Assembly: GCA_003132905.1 (NCBI GenBank) | Contig: PKZC01000363.1 | Span: 10,492 to 18,000 of the forward strand | Direction of reading: 5' to 3' | Length of the DNA stretch: 7,509 nucleotides | Source: Bryobacterales bacterium | GTDB lineage: Bacteria; Acidobacteriota; Terriglobia; Bryobacterales; Bryobacteraceae | In this document: in pieces, positions 1 to 6,746 of the stretch | How the letters are laid out: each line of letters opens with the position of its first letter | Numbering within the stretch: the stretch's first letter is position 1 | Made by a program: the position numbers and the translations under genes | The notes under the pieces: generated by a model | Database searches by the model: none | What the model was told of the DNA's origin: nothing | The model's input: the letters and a program-made list of their open reading frames with translations, nothing else

Positions 1-1
1 C

Positions 2-766
2 GAAGTGATCAGCCTCCTGCCCGACGGACGGCCACAGCCCTTTCAGATGACCATGCGTCGCTTCGGACGCAAGCTGGATGTCGAGCGGATGCGGCAGGAG
101 TTACCAATAACGCCGTTCTGGTTCGATCTGCTTTATCTCAACGGAGCGCCGCTGCTCGACGAACCCCAAGCCCGCCGCTTCTCGGCACTTTCGGAACTAT
201 CACGGGAGCATCTGATCCCGCACACCGTCACGAATGACGCGCAAGCCGCGGATGAATTTCTCGAACAGGCCTTAGCGCGAGGTCATGAAGGCATCATGGC
301 CAAGGCGATCGACGCCAAATACGCCGCAGGCGCTCGCGGCCAGAGCTGGGTCAAAGTGAAGCGCGCCCGAACATTGGATCTTGTCATTCTGGCCGCCGAG
401 TGGGGTAACGGACGGCGCAAAGGCTGGCTCAGCAACCTGCACCTGGGCGCGCGCGACACTCAGAAAGGCGGATTCGCAATGCTAGGCAAGACGTTCAAGG
501 GCCTTACAGATGAAATGCTGGGCTGGCAAACCCAAGAGCTGTTGCGCCTTGAAATCGGCCGGGACAACTACACCGTCCACGTTAAGCCCGAATTGGTGGT
601 CGAGATCGCCTTCAACGAAATCCAGGTCAGCCCGCGCTACGTGAGCGGTCTTGCGTTGCGTTTCGCTCGTGTAAAGCGTTACCGCACCGACAAAACCGCC
701 AGCGAAGCAGACACCTTTGAAACCGTGCAACGGCTCGCGGGCATCTTGGCGCCCCCAACGGACTGA
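2..766 (+). CDS. lig: ATP-dependent DNA ligase (LigB type), C-terminal part
   Basis: The reading frame is open to the left edge, so the N-terminal part with the adenylated lysine (motif I, KxDG) lies outside the window; the GTG at 5 is an internal valine, not a start. The 254 visible residues cover the end of the nucleotidyltransferase domain and the OB-fold domain. Motif IIIa (FDLLYL, about 41-46), motif IV (EGIMAK, 96-101) and motif V (WVKVKR, 116-121) are all present. After them comes an OB-fold with the GRRKGWLSNLHLGARD stretch and a C-terminal LRFARVKRYRTDK motif VI near 218-231. These features resemble the mycobacterial LigB/archaeal ligase group more than the ligase module of LigD. The enzyme seals nicks using ATP; in bacteria it is normally accessory to the NAD-dependent LigA, and a role in repair is inferred from the family. 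No Ku or polymerase domain is visible. It converges with the next gene, with 12 bases between the stops. The family call is firm; the exact repair role is not. Confidence 0.93.
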   Translation, partial: EVISLLPDGRPQPFQMTMRRFGRKLDVERMRQELPITPFWFDLLYLNGAPLLDEPQARRFSALSELSREHLIPHTVTNDAQAADEFLEQALARGHEGIMAKAIDAKYAAGARGQSWVKVKRARTLDLVILAAEWGNGRRKGWLSNLHLGARDTQKGGFAMLGKTFKGLTDEMLGWQTQELLRLEIGRDNYTVHVKPELVVEIAFNEIQVSPRYVSGLALRFARVKRYRTDKTASEADTFETVQRLAGILAPPTD

Positions 767-778
767 CCTACCCCGGGG

Positions 779-2296
779 CTATCTCGTGTGCACCGCCAGT
801 GTCGCGGTAGCGGTATTGCTTCCAGGCATTGAAACTGTGATCGGAACGGCATCGCCCTCCGGCACTCCCGCCGGAACCTGGAAATCCACTTGATATTCTC
901 CAGCCGTACCTGGCGCGATGCCGGAAAACAAGGGAGTGGCTGCGACGCCGCCAATTTGGACGGTGGGCGTGGCGATCGTCTCGTATAAAGTGCTGCCGTC
1001 CACGGGCGCAACCGCACCGGTCGCTAACGGAGTGCCCTTGGGGTCGCCTTTCGGCGTCGCTTCACCAAGGCCGGTCATGTAAAGAACCAGGTAGTCCCCC
1101 GGCGCCGCGGGTTGTCCGCAGATCGATAAAGGATTGGCGCTTGACGCCGTGCAGTTCTGCGGAATCTGGAGCGCTGTCGCTGTTGACGTGGGTACCACTA
1201 ACCAGACTGTATTCGCGAATTGCACTGCGGCGATCTGTGCCTGGGCGTTCGACGGATCATTCGTAAGGAAGATTCCCGGAACCGCGGTTTCCATGACCAG
1301 CGGGAAGTTAGGACTTTTGCCTGCGGGCGTCGTCAGCTGGACTTGTACCGTTCCCGTAGTCGGCAATTCTGCCGGCACAATCAAGTTGATCTGGCTTCCG
1401 GTTGCGGCCAAGGCAAAAATGGGAGCGGCGATTCCATTGAAAGTTACCGACACGCCCTGCGCCGAGGTAGAAGGGAAAACGCTGGCGAGTTCATTGGTGG
1501 CGCCCAGTCCATTCGCAAAAATGCTGATGATCTCTTCCGGCGCCGCAGTGTCGGTATTGAGGAACGAAGCCCCGCTGGTAATCGCTGAAATTCCGTACAG
1601 CGGCAGCGTTACGGTGTTACTGGTCTGTCCTCCGACGCTCAGCATTACTGGCGCGTTGCCTTGCACGCCGGCGGGAACTGTAAAGTTGATTTGATAGAGC
1701 CCCGCCAGGCTGGGCGTCAATCCCGCGAATGCGATCGTCGCGGCCACTCCACCCACCGTCAGAGTCACCGGCGTTGCAGTCTGAACTACGGTGCTGGCGG
1801 GCGCCGCCCCAGCCGGAACTACTGGATTCGTTGCACCCAGCCCCGTCGCATACAGCGTCAGCGTGTCTCCTGGATTGGCCAATGTCGTACTGCTCAGGAA
1901 ATTGCCTTTGACGTTGGAAATGAGGCCGTTTGTCGTCTTAGGGGCGACGGGCAAAGTTGGAGCGGTCGCAGTGAGAGTGATGTTAAACGGCACGGAGGTG
2001 CCTGAACCCGTCGTCACGACCACAGTGGTTGCGCCAACCGGCGCATCGAAAGGCAGCTGTACGTTGACTTGTGTAGGTGTCACCGCGATGACAAACGCGT
2101 TCTTGCCCCCCACGAGAACCACGACCGTGGACACAGCGCCCGAACCAAACCCGGTGCCATAGATACTCGCCAACAGGCCCGGGCATAACAGGGTGTCCTG
2201 AGTAGGGGACTCAGAGTTGATCACACTTAGGACCGTGGGCGCTTGTGCCAGCAACGCTCCAGCACTGGCGCAGATCAATAGCAATAGCTTCTTCAT
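779..2296 (-). CDS. Secreted protein with two tandem TIGR03437 (Solibacter-type) modules
   Basis: This encodes 505 residues. I chose the ATG at 2296 because a GGGAG sits 9 bases upstream; the ATG at 2305 is only one base from that GGGAG and would add just MIS. The N-terminus is a classic signal peptide (MKKLLLLICASAGALLAQA), with cleavage likely after residue 17 or 19, so the protein is exported. The rest is rich in T, V, A, G and P and looks like beta-sandwich (Ig-like) subdomains in the order A1 (19-113), B1 (115-233), A2 (235-345), B2 (347-505). A1 and A2 share the pattern 'SIYGTGFG/SIFANGLG ... QVNVQLPF/QINLIVPAE'. B1 and B2 share 'LYATGLG/LYMTGLG ... GGVAAT ... AGLYQINFTVPAG/AGEYQVDFQVPAG'. 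One A+B pair matches the C-terminal domain TIGR03437, known as a large paralogous family in Solibacter; its function is unknown. Cys382 and Cys393 in the B2 insertion could form a disulfide. No enzyme motif is visible. A surface or extracellular binding role is only a guess. Confidence 0.9.
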   Translation of the reverse strand: MKKLLLLICASAGALLAQAPTVLSVINSESPTQDTLLCPGLLASIYGTGFGSGAVSTVVVLVGGKNAFVIAVTPTQVNVQLPFDAPVGATTVVVTTGSGTSVPFNITLTATAPTLPVAPKTTNGLISNVKGNFLSSTTLANPGDTLTLYATGLGATNPVVPAGAAPASTVVQTATPVTLTVGGVAATIAFAGLTPSLAGLYQINFTVPAGVQGNAPVMLSVGGQTSNTVTLPLYGISAITSGASFLNTDTAAPEEIISIFANGLGATNELASVFPSTSAQGVSVTFNGIAAPIFALAATGSQINLIVPAELPTTGTVQVQLTTPAGKSPNFPLVMETAVPGIFLTNDPSNAQAQIAAVQFANTVWLVVPTSTATALQIPQNCTASSANPLSICGQPAAPGDYLVLYMTGLGEATPKGDPKGTPLATGAVAPVDGSTLYETIATPTVQIGGVAATPLFSGIAPGTAGEYQVDFQVPAGVPEGDAVPITVSMPGSNTATATLAVHTR

Positions 2297-2330
2297 TGAA
2301 ATCATCTCCCAAGCTTTAGGCGAGCAGTAG

Positions 2331-2359
2331 GCTATAATGAAGCTCTTTCAGCAAAGCAA
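2331..2359 (-). promoter_or_regulatory. Possible sigma70-like promoter of the TIGR03437 gene
   Basis: Read on the minus strand, TTGCTT (2359-2354) is followed after 17 bases by TATAGC (2336-2331). The spacing is ideal, but the hexamers match consensus at only 3 and 4 of 6 positions. A transcript would start near 2324, giving a leader of roughly 28 bases that contains the GGGAG ribosome binding site. A second -10-like hexamer, TATACT, lies at 2380-2375 without a good -35. Confidence 0.35.
2333..2338 (+). promoter_or_regulatory. Possible -10 box for the TPR protein gene
   Basis: A perfect TATAAT lies on the plus strand 77 bases before the start of the TPR gene. No TTGACA-like hexamer occurs at 16-18 bases upstream and there is no TGn extension, so the call is weak. 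It overlaps the minus-strand -10 candidate. If both are real, the two divergent promoters share the same AT-rich bases and would compete. Confidence 0.25.
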
Positions 2360-2415
2360 CCAGGGTATTACGGTAGTATACGCAGGAAATTCCCAGTGCT
2401 TTCAGTTGTTTAGGA

Positions 2416-3879
2416 ATGGTAGACTCACACCAGGTAAACGCCGCGCTGGGGCGCATTCTTGCCACTCCAGCCTTCGTGCGTTCACCTCGGCTGGCCCAGT
2501 TTCTCCGATTCGCCGTCGAGCAACGTCTCTTAGGACGCACAGACCCGCCCAAGGAGATAGAAGTCGGCGTTCAGGTGTTCGGCCGCGGCGGAGATTTTGA
2601 CCCGCGCGTCGATCCGGTGGTCCGCGTCCAGGCCCGGCTGCTGCGGTTCAAGCTGCACGAGTATTACGAAACGACTGGTAAGTCCGATCCGGTTCGGATC
2701 GACCTTCCGAAAGGTTCTTATCTTCCCAATTTTTCCGCGGAGGCTCCAGTTCCAATCCCGCCCGCCCGCCGACCCGCGAAGATCGGTTGGATTGCAGCGG
2801 CCGTCCTGCTGGCGGGCGTCGTGGCCATACTCGCCATTTCCTGGAACGCCTGGCGCGTAGTCATCGGAAAAGTGTGGGCTACAACTCTCCCGGTTCGTCC
2901 GAAAGCCGCTCCATCCCCGGCGGCGGACCTGTACTTGAAAGGCAGGTATTACTGGAACAAACGCACGCCGGAAGATCTTCAAAAGGCCGTGGACTACTTT
3001 ACGCAGTCCATTGTTGCCGACCCAGGTTACGCCAAAGCCTACGTGGGGCTAGCGGATTGTTACGGATTGCTGCGCGAGTTCGCGACAATGCCCGATAGCG
3101 AGGCTTGGCCTCGTGCCTTGGCTGCCGCCCGGAAGGCGGTTGAATTGGACGGCTCCCTGGCGGAAGCCCACAGTTCGCTCGGCTTCGATCTGTTCTATGG
3201 GTCGCTCGACTTGAAGGGCGGCGAGCGTGAATTTCAGCGCGCTGTCGAGTTAAACCCAAATTATGCCGAGGCTCACCAGTGGTACGCCACTGCGCTGATG
3301 TCGGTAGGACGATTGGAAGAATCAGCCGAACAGATGCAGCGCGCTCGTGAACTGCAACCTGCCTCGCGCTCTATCCTGTCCGATCAAGGTTTGCTGCTTT
3401 TCTACCAGGGAAAGCGCGATCCGGCCATCGAGCAGCTACGGCAGATTGAGGCCGCCGAGCCCTCGTTTCGGTCGGCACATACCTATCTCTCGTACATTTA
3501 TTTCGTCGGTCGGGACTGCACGAACTTTTTGGCGGAGTCGCGGAAGGCCGCCGAATCGTCGCACGACGCCGTGGAGATCGCAATCGTCAAAGAGGGCGAA
3601 AAGGGATTCGCCGCGGGCGGCTCACAAGGAATGCTCGATAGCCTCCTCCGAGTTCAGAAGAAGTTCACGAACGAAGGGCGGTACCCGGCATTCAAAGTGG
3701 CAGAAACCTGCGCGCTCCTCGGCAGAAAGCACGACGCTTTGGATTATCTGCAGGCCTCCTACAAGAAACGCGAACTCTACATGACCACTCTTCCCGTCTC
3801 GCCGCTGTTCGTGAGCCTGCATAAGGAACCGGTTTACCAGAATCTGGTCGCCCAACTGGGGTTGGATGTCGCCAACTAA
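2416..3879 (+). CDS. Membrane-anchored TPR protein with conserved N-terminal domain
   Basis: This encodes 487 residues in three parts. Residues 1-107 form a domain with the pattern 'ILATPAFVRSPRLAQFLRFAVE ... VGVQVFGR ... FDPRVDPVVRVQAR ... LPKGSYLPNF'. That domain recurs at the N-terminus of many acidobacterial and rhizobial TPR or TolB-like proteins, often mislabelled adenylate cyclase, and its function is unknown. Residues 123-145 form one hydrophobic transmembrane helix. Residues 170-480 hold several TPR-like repeats, for example at 173-220, 229-258, 269-315 and 320-362. The C-terminus (DALDYLQASYKKRELYMTTL ... PVYQNL) resembles the usual tail of this group. The likely topology is a cytoplasmic N-domain with the TPRs outside the membrane, which suggests a protein-interaction or sensory scaffold (inference). 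The ATG at 2416 is the first start after an in-frame stop at 2374-2376, and the conserved domain begins at once. The AGGA directly touches the ATG, so initiation should be weak. The gene overlaps thiD by 14 bases. Confidence 0.87.
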   Translation: MVDSHQVNAALGRILATPAFVRSPRLAQFLRFAVEQRLLGRTDPPKEIEVGVQVFGRGGDFDPRVDPVVRVQARLLRFKLHEYYETTGKSDPVRIDLPKGSYLPNFSAEAPVPIPPARRPAKIGWIAAAVLLAGVVAILAISWNAWRVVIGKVWATTLPVRPKAAPSPAADLYLKGRYYWNKRTPEDLQKAVDYFTQSIVADPGYAKAYVGLADCYGLLREFATMPDSEAWPRALAAARKAVELDGSLAEAHSSLGFDLFYGSLDLKGGEREFQRAVELNPNYAEAHQWYATALMSVGRLEESAEQMQRARELQPASRSILSDQGLLLFYQGKRDPAIEQLRQIEAAEPSFRSAHTYLSYIYFVGRDCTNFLAESRKAAESSHDAVEIAIVKEGEKGFAAGGSQGMLDSLLRVQKKFTNEGRYPAFKVAETCALLGRKHDALDYLQASYKKRELYMTTLPVSPLFVSLHKEPVYQNLVAQLGLDVAN

Positions 3880-4657
3880 GAAACCGGTCGCGCTTACCAT
3901 CGCCGGCTCCGATGCCAGCGGCGGCGCCGGGATTCAAGCGGACCTCAAAACATTTCATCAATTTGGCGTTTATGGCGAAGCAGTGATTACGCTCATCGCC
4001 GTGCAGAACACCCAAGGCGTGCAGCGAGTGGAATGCCTCGATTCCAAATTGGTAGCGGATCAAATTCAAGCCGTGATCGGCGACATTCCACCGGCGGCCG
4101 CCAAAACCGGCGCGCTGGGCAATGGCGCGATCATCGAAGCGGTTGCGGCGCTGGCGCGGGATTTTCAATTTCCACTGGTAACGGATCCGGTGATGCTGAG
4201 CAAGAACGGAGCAGCATTGCTCGAGGCCGATGGCGTGGAAGCGCTCAAAACATTTCTACTGCCAAATGTATTTTTGCTGACACCTAACTTGGAGGAAGCG
4301 GCAATCCTCTCGGGCTGCCAGGTCCGCGACCTTGCAGGAATGAAGCAAGCAGCCAGGAAACTGGCAGGCATGGGTCCACAAGCGGTGCTGGTGAAAGGCG
4401 GCCATCTCGCAGGCGATCCTGTTGATGTGCTGTTCCATCGCGGCGAATGGACGGAGTTCACATCACCGCGGATCGAAACCCGCCACACTCACGGAACCGG
4501 CTGCACGTTCTCAGCAGCCATCACGGCATCGCTCGCATCGGGGCACGATCTGGCGGAGTCGATTCGGCGAGCCAAACGTTATATAACCGAGGCCATTCGT
4601 AACAATCCGGGGTTGGGAGAAGGCGCCGGCCCTTTGGACCACCACGCCCTATTTTGA
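3866..4657 (+). CDS. thiD: Hydroxymethylpyrimidine/phosphomethylpyrimidine kinase
   Basis: This encodes 263 residues, the usual length for single-domain ThiD of the ribokinase superfamily. The enzyme phosphorylates 4-amino-5-hydroxymethyl-2-methylpyrimidine twice with ATP, giving the pyrimidine diphosphate half of thiamine in the cytoplasm. Visible signatures are AGSDASGGAGIQADLKTF (13-30, substrate pocket), AVQNTQGV (45-52), KTGAL (80-84), DPVM (107-110), TPNLEEA (139-145), VLVKGGH (174-180) and the anion-hole motif HGTGCTFSAA (209-218) with the catalytic-type Cys213. No ThiE or ThiM domain is fused, and no other thiamine gene lies in the window. The start lies inside the TPR gene, leaving no room for a TPP riboswitch directly before it, so expression probably depends on the upstream gene. 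Its final codons overlap the end of ftsB on the opposite strand by 9 bases. A pyridoxal-type kinase is the main alternative, but the motifs favour ThiD. Confidence 0.95.
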   Translation: MSPTKKPVALTIAGSDASGGAGIQADLKTFHQFGVYGEAVITLIAVQNTQGVQRVECLDSKLVADQIQAVIGDIPPAAAKTGALGNGAIIEAVAALARDFQFPLVTDPVMLSKNGAALLEADGVEALKTFLLPNVFLLTPNLEEAAILSGCQVRDLAGMKQAARKLAGMGPQAVLVKGGHLAGDPVDVLFHRGEWTEFTSPRIETRHTHGTGCTFSAAITASLASGHDLAESIRRAKRYITEAIRNNPGLGEGAGPLDHHALF

Positions 4658-4969
4658 ATCGGACGAGGAATCGGGCTGCTTGGCTTGCTCAGGCAGGATG
4701 AACGAAGTTTCGCCCGGACGCAACAGCTTCAGCTTCTGACGAATCTCGAGCTCTTGCGCCGACGGATTGCTTTCCAGTTTCTTGATGCGATCGCGGCGGT
4801 AATCGTTTTCCCGTTGGAGATTGGCGTTCTCTTCCTCGAACTGGCGAATCTCGTTCCATTTCCCACGGAGCGCGGGAATGCCCTGCGGACCTCGAAGTTC
4901 CGCCAATCCAAAAGCACCGATCAGAGCGAAGACAACAAGAATGACAACGCTACGAACTGAACTACTCAT
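4649..4969 (-). CDS. ftsB: Septum formation initiator (FtsB/DivIC-like) cell-division protein
   Basis: This encodes 106 residues with the layout of the FtsB/DivIC family. There is a short N-terminus, one transmembrane helix (about 7-25), a juxtamembrane glycine motif (GPQGIPAL, 27-34), a charged coiled coil (about 36-68, rich in E, R, N and Q) and a C-terminal block (ELEIRQKLKLLRPGETSFIL, 73-92). That last block matches the conserved 'R..L.lv.PGE..f' segment of FtsB. Proteins of this family form a bitopic complex with FtsL and FtsQ/DivIB that activates septal peptidoglycan synthesis. FtsB and DivIC cannot be told apart firmly from sequence alone. The tail after 93 is a short polar extension (QPDSSSDSK). 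The upstream bases ACCGGATCTA offer only a weak ribosome binding site. It is divergent from cutA and overlaps the end of thiD. No eno or other division gene is next to it. Confidence 0.87.
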   Translation of the reverse strand: MSSSVRSVVILVVFALIGAFGLAELRGPQGIPALRGKWNEIRQFEEENANLQRENDYRRDRIKKLESNPSAQELEIRQKLKLLRPGETSFILPEQAKQPDSSSDSK

Positions 4970-4998
4970 TAGATCCGGTATGAGTCCTTACATTTGTT

Positions 4999-5004
4999 TA
5001 TAAT
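4999..5004 (+). promoter_or_regulatory. Possible -10 box for cutA in the ftsB/cutA divergent region
   Basis: A perfect TATAAT on the plus strand would start cutA transcription near 5011, giving a leader of about 38 bases. There is a TG two bases before it (TGTTTATAAT), one base off the extended -10 spacing. No clear -35 is seen. On the minus strand the same bases read ATTATAAA and could serve as the -10 of ftsB (TATAAA), so the two promoters may overlap. Confidence 0.35.
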
Positions 5005-5007
5005 CCT

Positions 5008-5020
5008 CTTTTGCCAAAAG
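5008..5020. promoter_or_regulatory. 13-base perfect palindrome, possible operator
   Basis: The sequence CTTTTGCCAAAAG has perfect 6-base arms around a single central base. It lies just downstream of the TATAAT at 4999-5004 and so over the predicted transcription start of cutA, where a bound repressor would block transcription. It could also affect the divergent ftsB gene. No regulator is encoded in the window. The arms are too short to be a convincing terminator. Confidence 0.3.
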
Positions 5021-5048
5021 ATCCAGAGGAAGATCGAAAAAACTTTCA

Positions 5049-5381
5049 ATGACAGACAAGATTGTTGTGTTCAGCACCTGCGCTTCGGCGGAGGAGGCGC
5101 AGCGAATGGCGCGTGCGCTGGTGGAGAAGAGGCTTGCGGCTTGCGTCAATGTGATTCCCGGCATTCGCAGCGTCTATCGATGGAAGGACGCCATCGAAGA
5201 TGAAGAGGAAGTGCTCCTGCTCATCAAAACCAGCCGCCCGCTGCTCGAAGAGCTCAGAGAAGAGATTGAGCGACTGCACTCCTACGAAGTGCCGGAGGTG
5301 ATCGCTCTCTCCATAGTGGACGGATCAGAACGCTATTTATCGTGGATGACTCGAGAGCTGGCCCACAAGCCCAGCTTATAA
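5049..5381 (+). CDS. cutA: Divalent-cation tolerance protein CutA
   Basis: This encodes 110 residues, the typical CutA1 length. It has the ferredoxin-like alpha/beta pattern and the family signatures LVEKRLAACVNVIPGIRSVYRW (24-45), EEEVLLLIKT (52-61), LHSYEVPEVIAL (76-87) and the C-terminal YLSWM (96-100). CutA forms very stable trimers and was linked genetically to copper and other divalent-metal tolerance; its biochemical role is still debated. Cys32 and His77 are at positions often discussed for metal contact. The ATG at 5049 is the only start after an in-frame stop at 5001-5003. A purine-rich AGAGGAAG (5025-5032) is 16 bases upstream, further than usual for a Shine-Dalgarno. It converges on rhlE with only 4 bases between the stop codons and has no room for its own intrinsic terminator. 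No dsbD or other metal gene is adjacent. Confidence 0.95.
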   Translation: MTDKIVVFSTCASAEEAQRMARALVEKRLAACVNVIPGIRSVYRWKDAIEDEEEVLLLIKTSRPLLEELREEIERLHSYEVPEVIALSIVDGSERYLSWMTRELAHKPSL

Positions 5382-5385
5382 CGGC

Positions 5386-6642
5386 TTATACGGCTCTGCG
5401 GCGAGCGCCTTTACCGCGCGGACCGAACGATCGCACCTGCCGTTTGGCATTGTGCGCAGCTGACGGGATGACGATAACCGGGGCCACGTGCCTGTCCCCA
5501 TTTTTCTCGACAGCAACATCCGCCGGCACTTGACGCCGCACCAGCTTGGCATCGAGCATCCGCTCGATCTGCGAAATCTGCGAGCGCTCCGAGCGGTTAG
5601 CGAAAGTGGAAGCTGTTCCGGTAGCGCCGGCGCGTCCCGTGCGTCCTACGCGATGAATGAAATCCTCGGGAACCTGGGGAAGATCGAAGTTCACCACGTG
5701 GGCGATACCTTCGACGTGGATGCCCCGTGAGGCCACGTCGGTAGCAACCAGAACACGATAATCGCCATCCTGGAATCCACGCAGGGCTTGATTGCGCTGG
5801 CTCTGGCTGCGATTGCCATGGATAGCTGCAGCCTTCAGGCCCTCGCGCGCGAGCTTTTTCGCCAGCTTGTCCGCGCCATGTTTGGTGCGGGCGAAGACCA
5901 GAAAAGAACCTTGCTCCTGATCGAGCATGTGTTGCAAAAGACCGAGCTTCCGATCCTGCTCCACTTCGTAGACATAGAGTTCGATCTTGTCGATTGGCTT
6001 AGAAGTGTCACCCACTTCGATGCGAACCGCGTCGCGGACGTGATTCTGAACCAGGTGCTTGACCGAGCTTTGGATAGTCGCCGAGAAAAGCAATGTCTGG
6101 CGATTGGATGGCGTGGCTGCGATGATCTTCTTGACGGTGGGCAAAAAGCCCATGTCGAGCATGCGATCGGCCTCATCGAGAACCAGCATGCGAACGTTGC
6201 GAAAATCGACCAGATTGCGGCCCATGAAGTCCGAGAGCCGGCCCGGGGTTGCGATCAGCACTTGTGCGCCGCCGCGAATGTTCCTCAACTGCGAATTCTC
6301 GCTCAAGCCGCCGACGGCGATCGCCGCGCGAATGCCGGTGCCAGCCGCCATCTTTACGAACGTGTCGTTGATCTGCATGGCGAGTTCACGCGTGGGGCTT
6401 AAGACAATGGCGCGCAGGCCGGTGGCCGCGGGTTGCTTGGGAAGGTCGCTAATAATCTGGAGAATGGGCACAACAAACGCGAGGGTTTTGCCGGTGCCGG
6501 TTTGCGCGGTGGCCACCAAGTCGCGTCCGGCTAATGCTGGCTCAATTGCCAGAGCCTGAACGGGGGTAGGCTCGATAAAGCCGTGCTTGGCTAGATTGCT
6601 CCGAAGCGGAGCGGAAAGGGGTAATTCAGAGAAACTTTTCAT
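5386..6642 (-). CDS. rhlE: DEAD-box ATP-dependent RNA helicase, RhlE type
   Basis: This encodes 418 residues with a complete two-RecA-domain DEAD-box core. In order it shows the Q motif (GFIEPTPVQ, 21-29), motif I (ATAQTGTGKT, 44-53), Ia (PTRELA, 83-88), GG (111-112), Ib (TPGR, 132-135), II (DEAD, 156-159), III (SAT, 187-189), IV (FLVFARTK, 247-254), V (ATDVASRGI, 300-308) and VI (HRVGRTGRAG, 330-339). Such enzymes unwind short RNA duplexes with ATP and act in ribosome assembly, mRNA decay or cold adaptation. The C-terminal tail (about 385-418) is short and basic, ending GPRGKGARRRAV, as in RhlE proteins that use it for RNA binding. Motif V continues as RGIHV instead of the commoner RGIDV, which I take as a lineage variant and not a defect. 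The start MKSFSEL is the standard RhlE start, but no Shine-Dalgarno is visible before it. Confidence 0.95.
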   Translation of the reverse strand: MKSFSELPLSAPLRSNLAKHGFIEPTPVQALAIEPALAGRDLVATAQTGTGKTLAFVVPILQIISDLPKQPAATGLRAIVLSPTRELAMQINDTFVKMAAGTGIRAAIAVGGLSENSQLRNIRGGAQVLIATPGRLSDFMGRNLVDFRNVRMLVLDEADRMLDMGFLPTVKKIIAATPSNRQTLLFSATIQSSVKHLVQNHVRDAVRIEVGDTSKPIDKIELYVYEVEQDRKLGLLQHMLDQEQGSFLVFARTKHGADKLAKKLAREGLKAAAIHGNRSQSQRNQALRGFQDGDYRVLVATDVASRGIHVEGIAHVVNFDLPQVPEDFIHRVGRTGRAGATGTASTFANRSERSQISQIERMLDAKLVRRQVPADVAVEKNGDRHVAPVIVIPSAAHNAKRQVRSFGPRGKGARRRAV

Positions 6643-6724
6643 TTATTGGTTTTGCGGATGAGAATCGACGAGCCGACTACCGGTGAGGGGAGAGGGGGTT
6701 GCGGATCAACTTCCAGTAGTCCTT

Positions 6725-6730
6725 ATTATA
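6725..6730 (-). promoter_or_regulatory. Probable -10 box of rhlE
   Basis: The minus strand reads GCGCTATAATAAGG, with a perfect TATAAT at 6730-6725. No recognisable -35 occurs at 16-18 bases upstream, where the sequence is GC-rich and belongs to the structured element at 6734-6802. Transcription would start near 6718, giving a leader of about 75 bases (6643-6717). The leader is pyrimidine-rich (CCCCCTCTCCCC) and holds two copies of ATCCGCAA (plus-strand 6652-6659 and 6699-6706), but no ribosome binding site. Confidence 0.42.
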
Positions 6731-6746
6731 GCGCACTTGTGGATTT

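Noticed and set aside
771..778. CCCCGGGG palindrome between the ligase and TIGR03437 stop codons, as a terminator
   Set aside because: The palindrome has no loop and no U-tract on either strand, so it cannot act as an intrinsic terminator.
1134..1694. 186-residue open frame on the plus strand inside the TIGR03437 gene
   Set aside because: It is antisense to a gene with a signal peptide, ribosome binding site and recognisable repeated domains. Its own translation shows no family motif and no good start signal.
2306..2415. Small gene or RNA in the divergent intergenic region
   Set aside because: Only promoter-like hexamers are visible; there is no credible short reading frame with a ribosome binding site and no stable hairpin.
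3780..3866. TPP riboswitch before thiD
   Set aside because: The sequence upstream of thiD is coding sequence of the TPR gene, and I do not see the conserved THI-box blocks there.
3692..4168. 158-residue minus-strand frame across the TPR/thiD junction
   Set aside because: It spans two well-supported plus-strand genes and has no recognisable domain.
5788..6402. 204-residue open frame on the plus strand inside rhlE
   Set aside because: It lies opposite the helicase core, whose motifs are complete on the minus strand. Long antisense frames are expected in GC-rich DNA.
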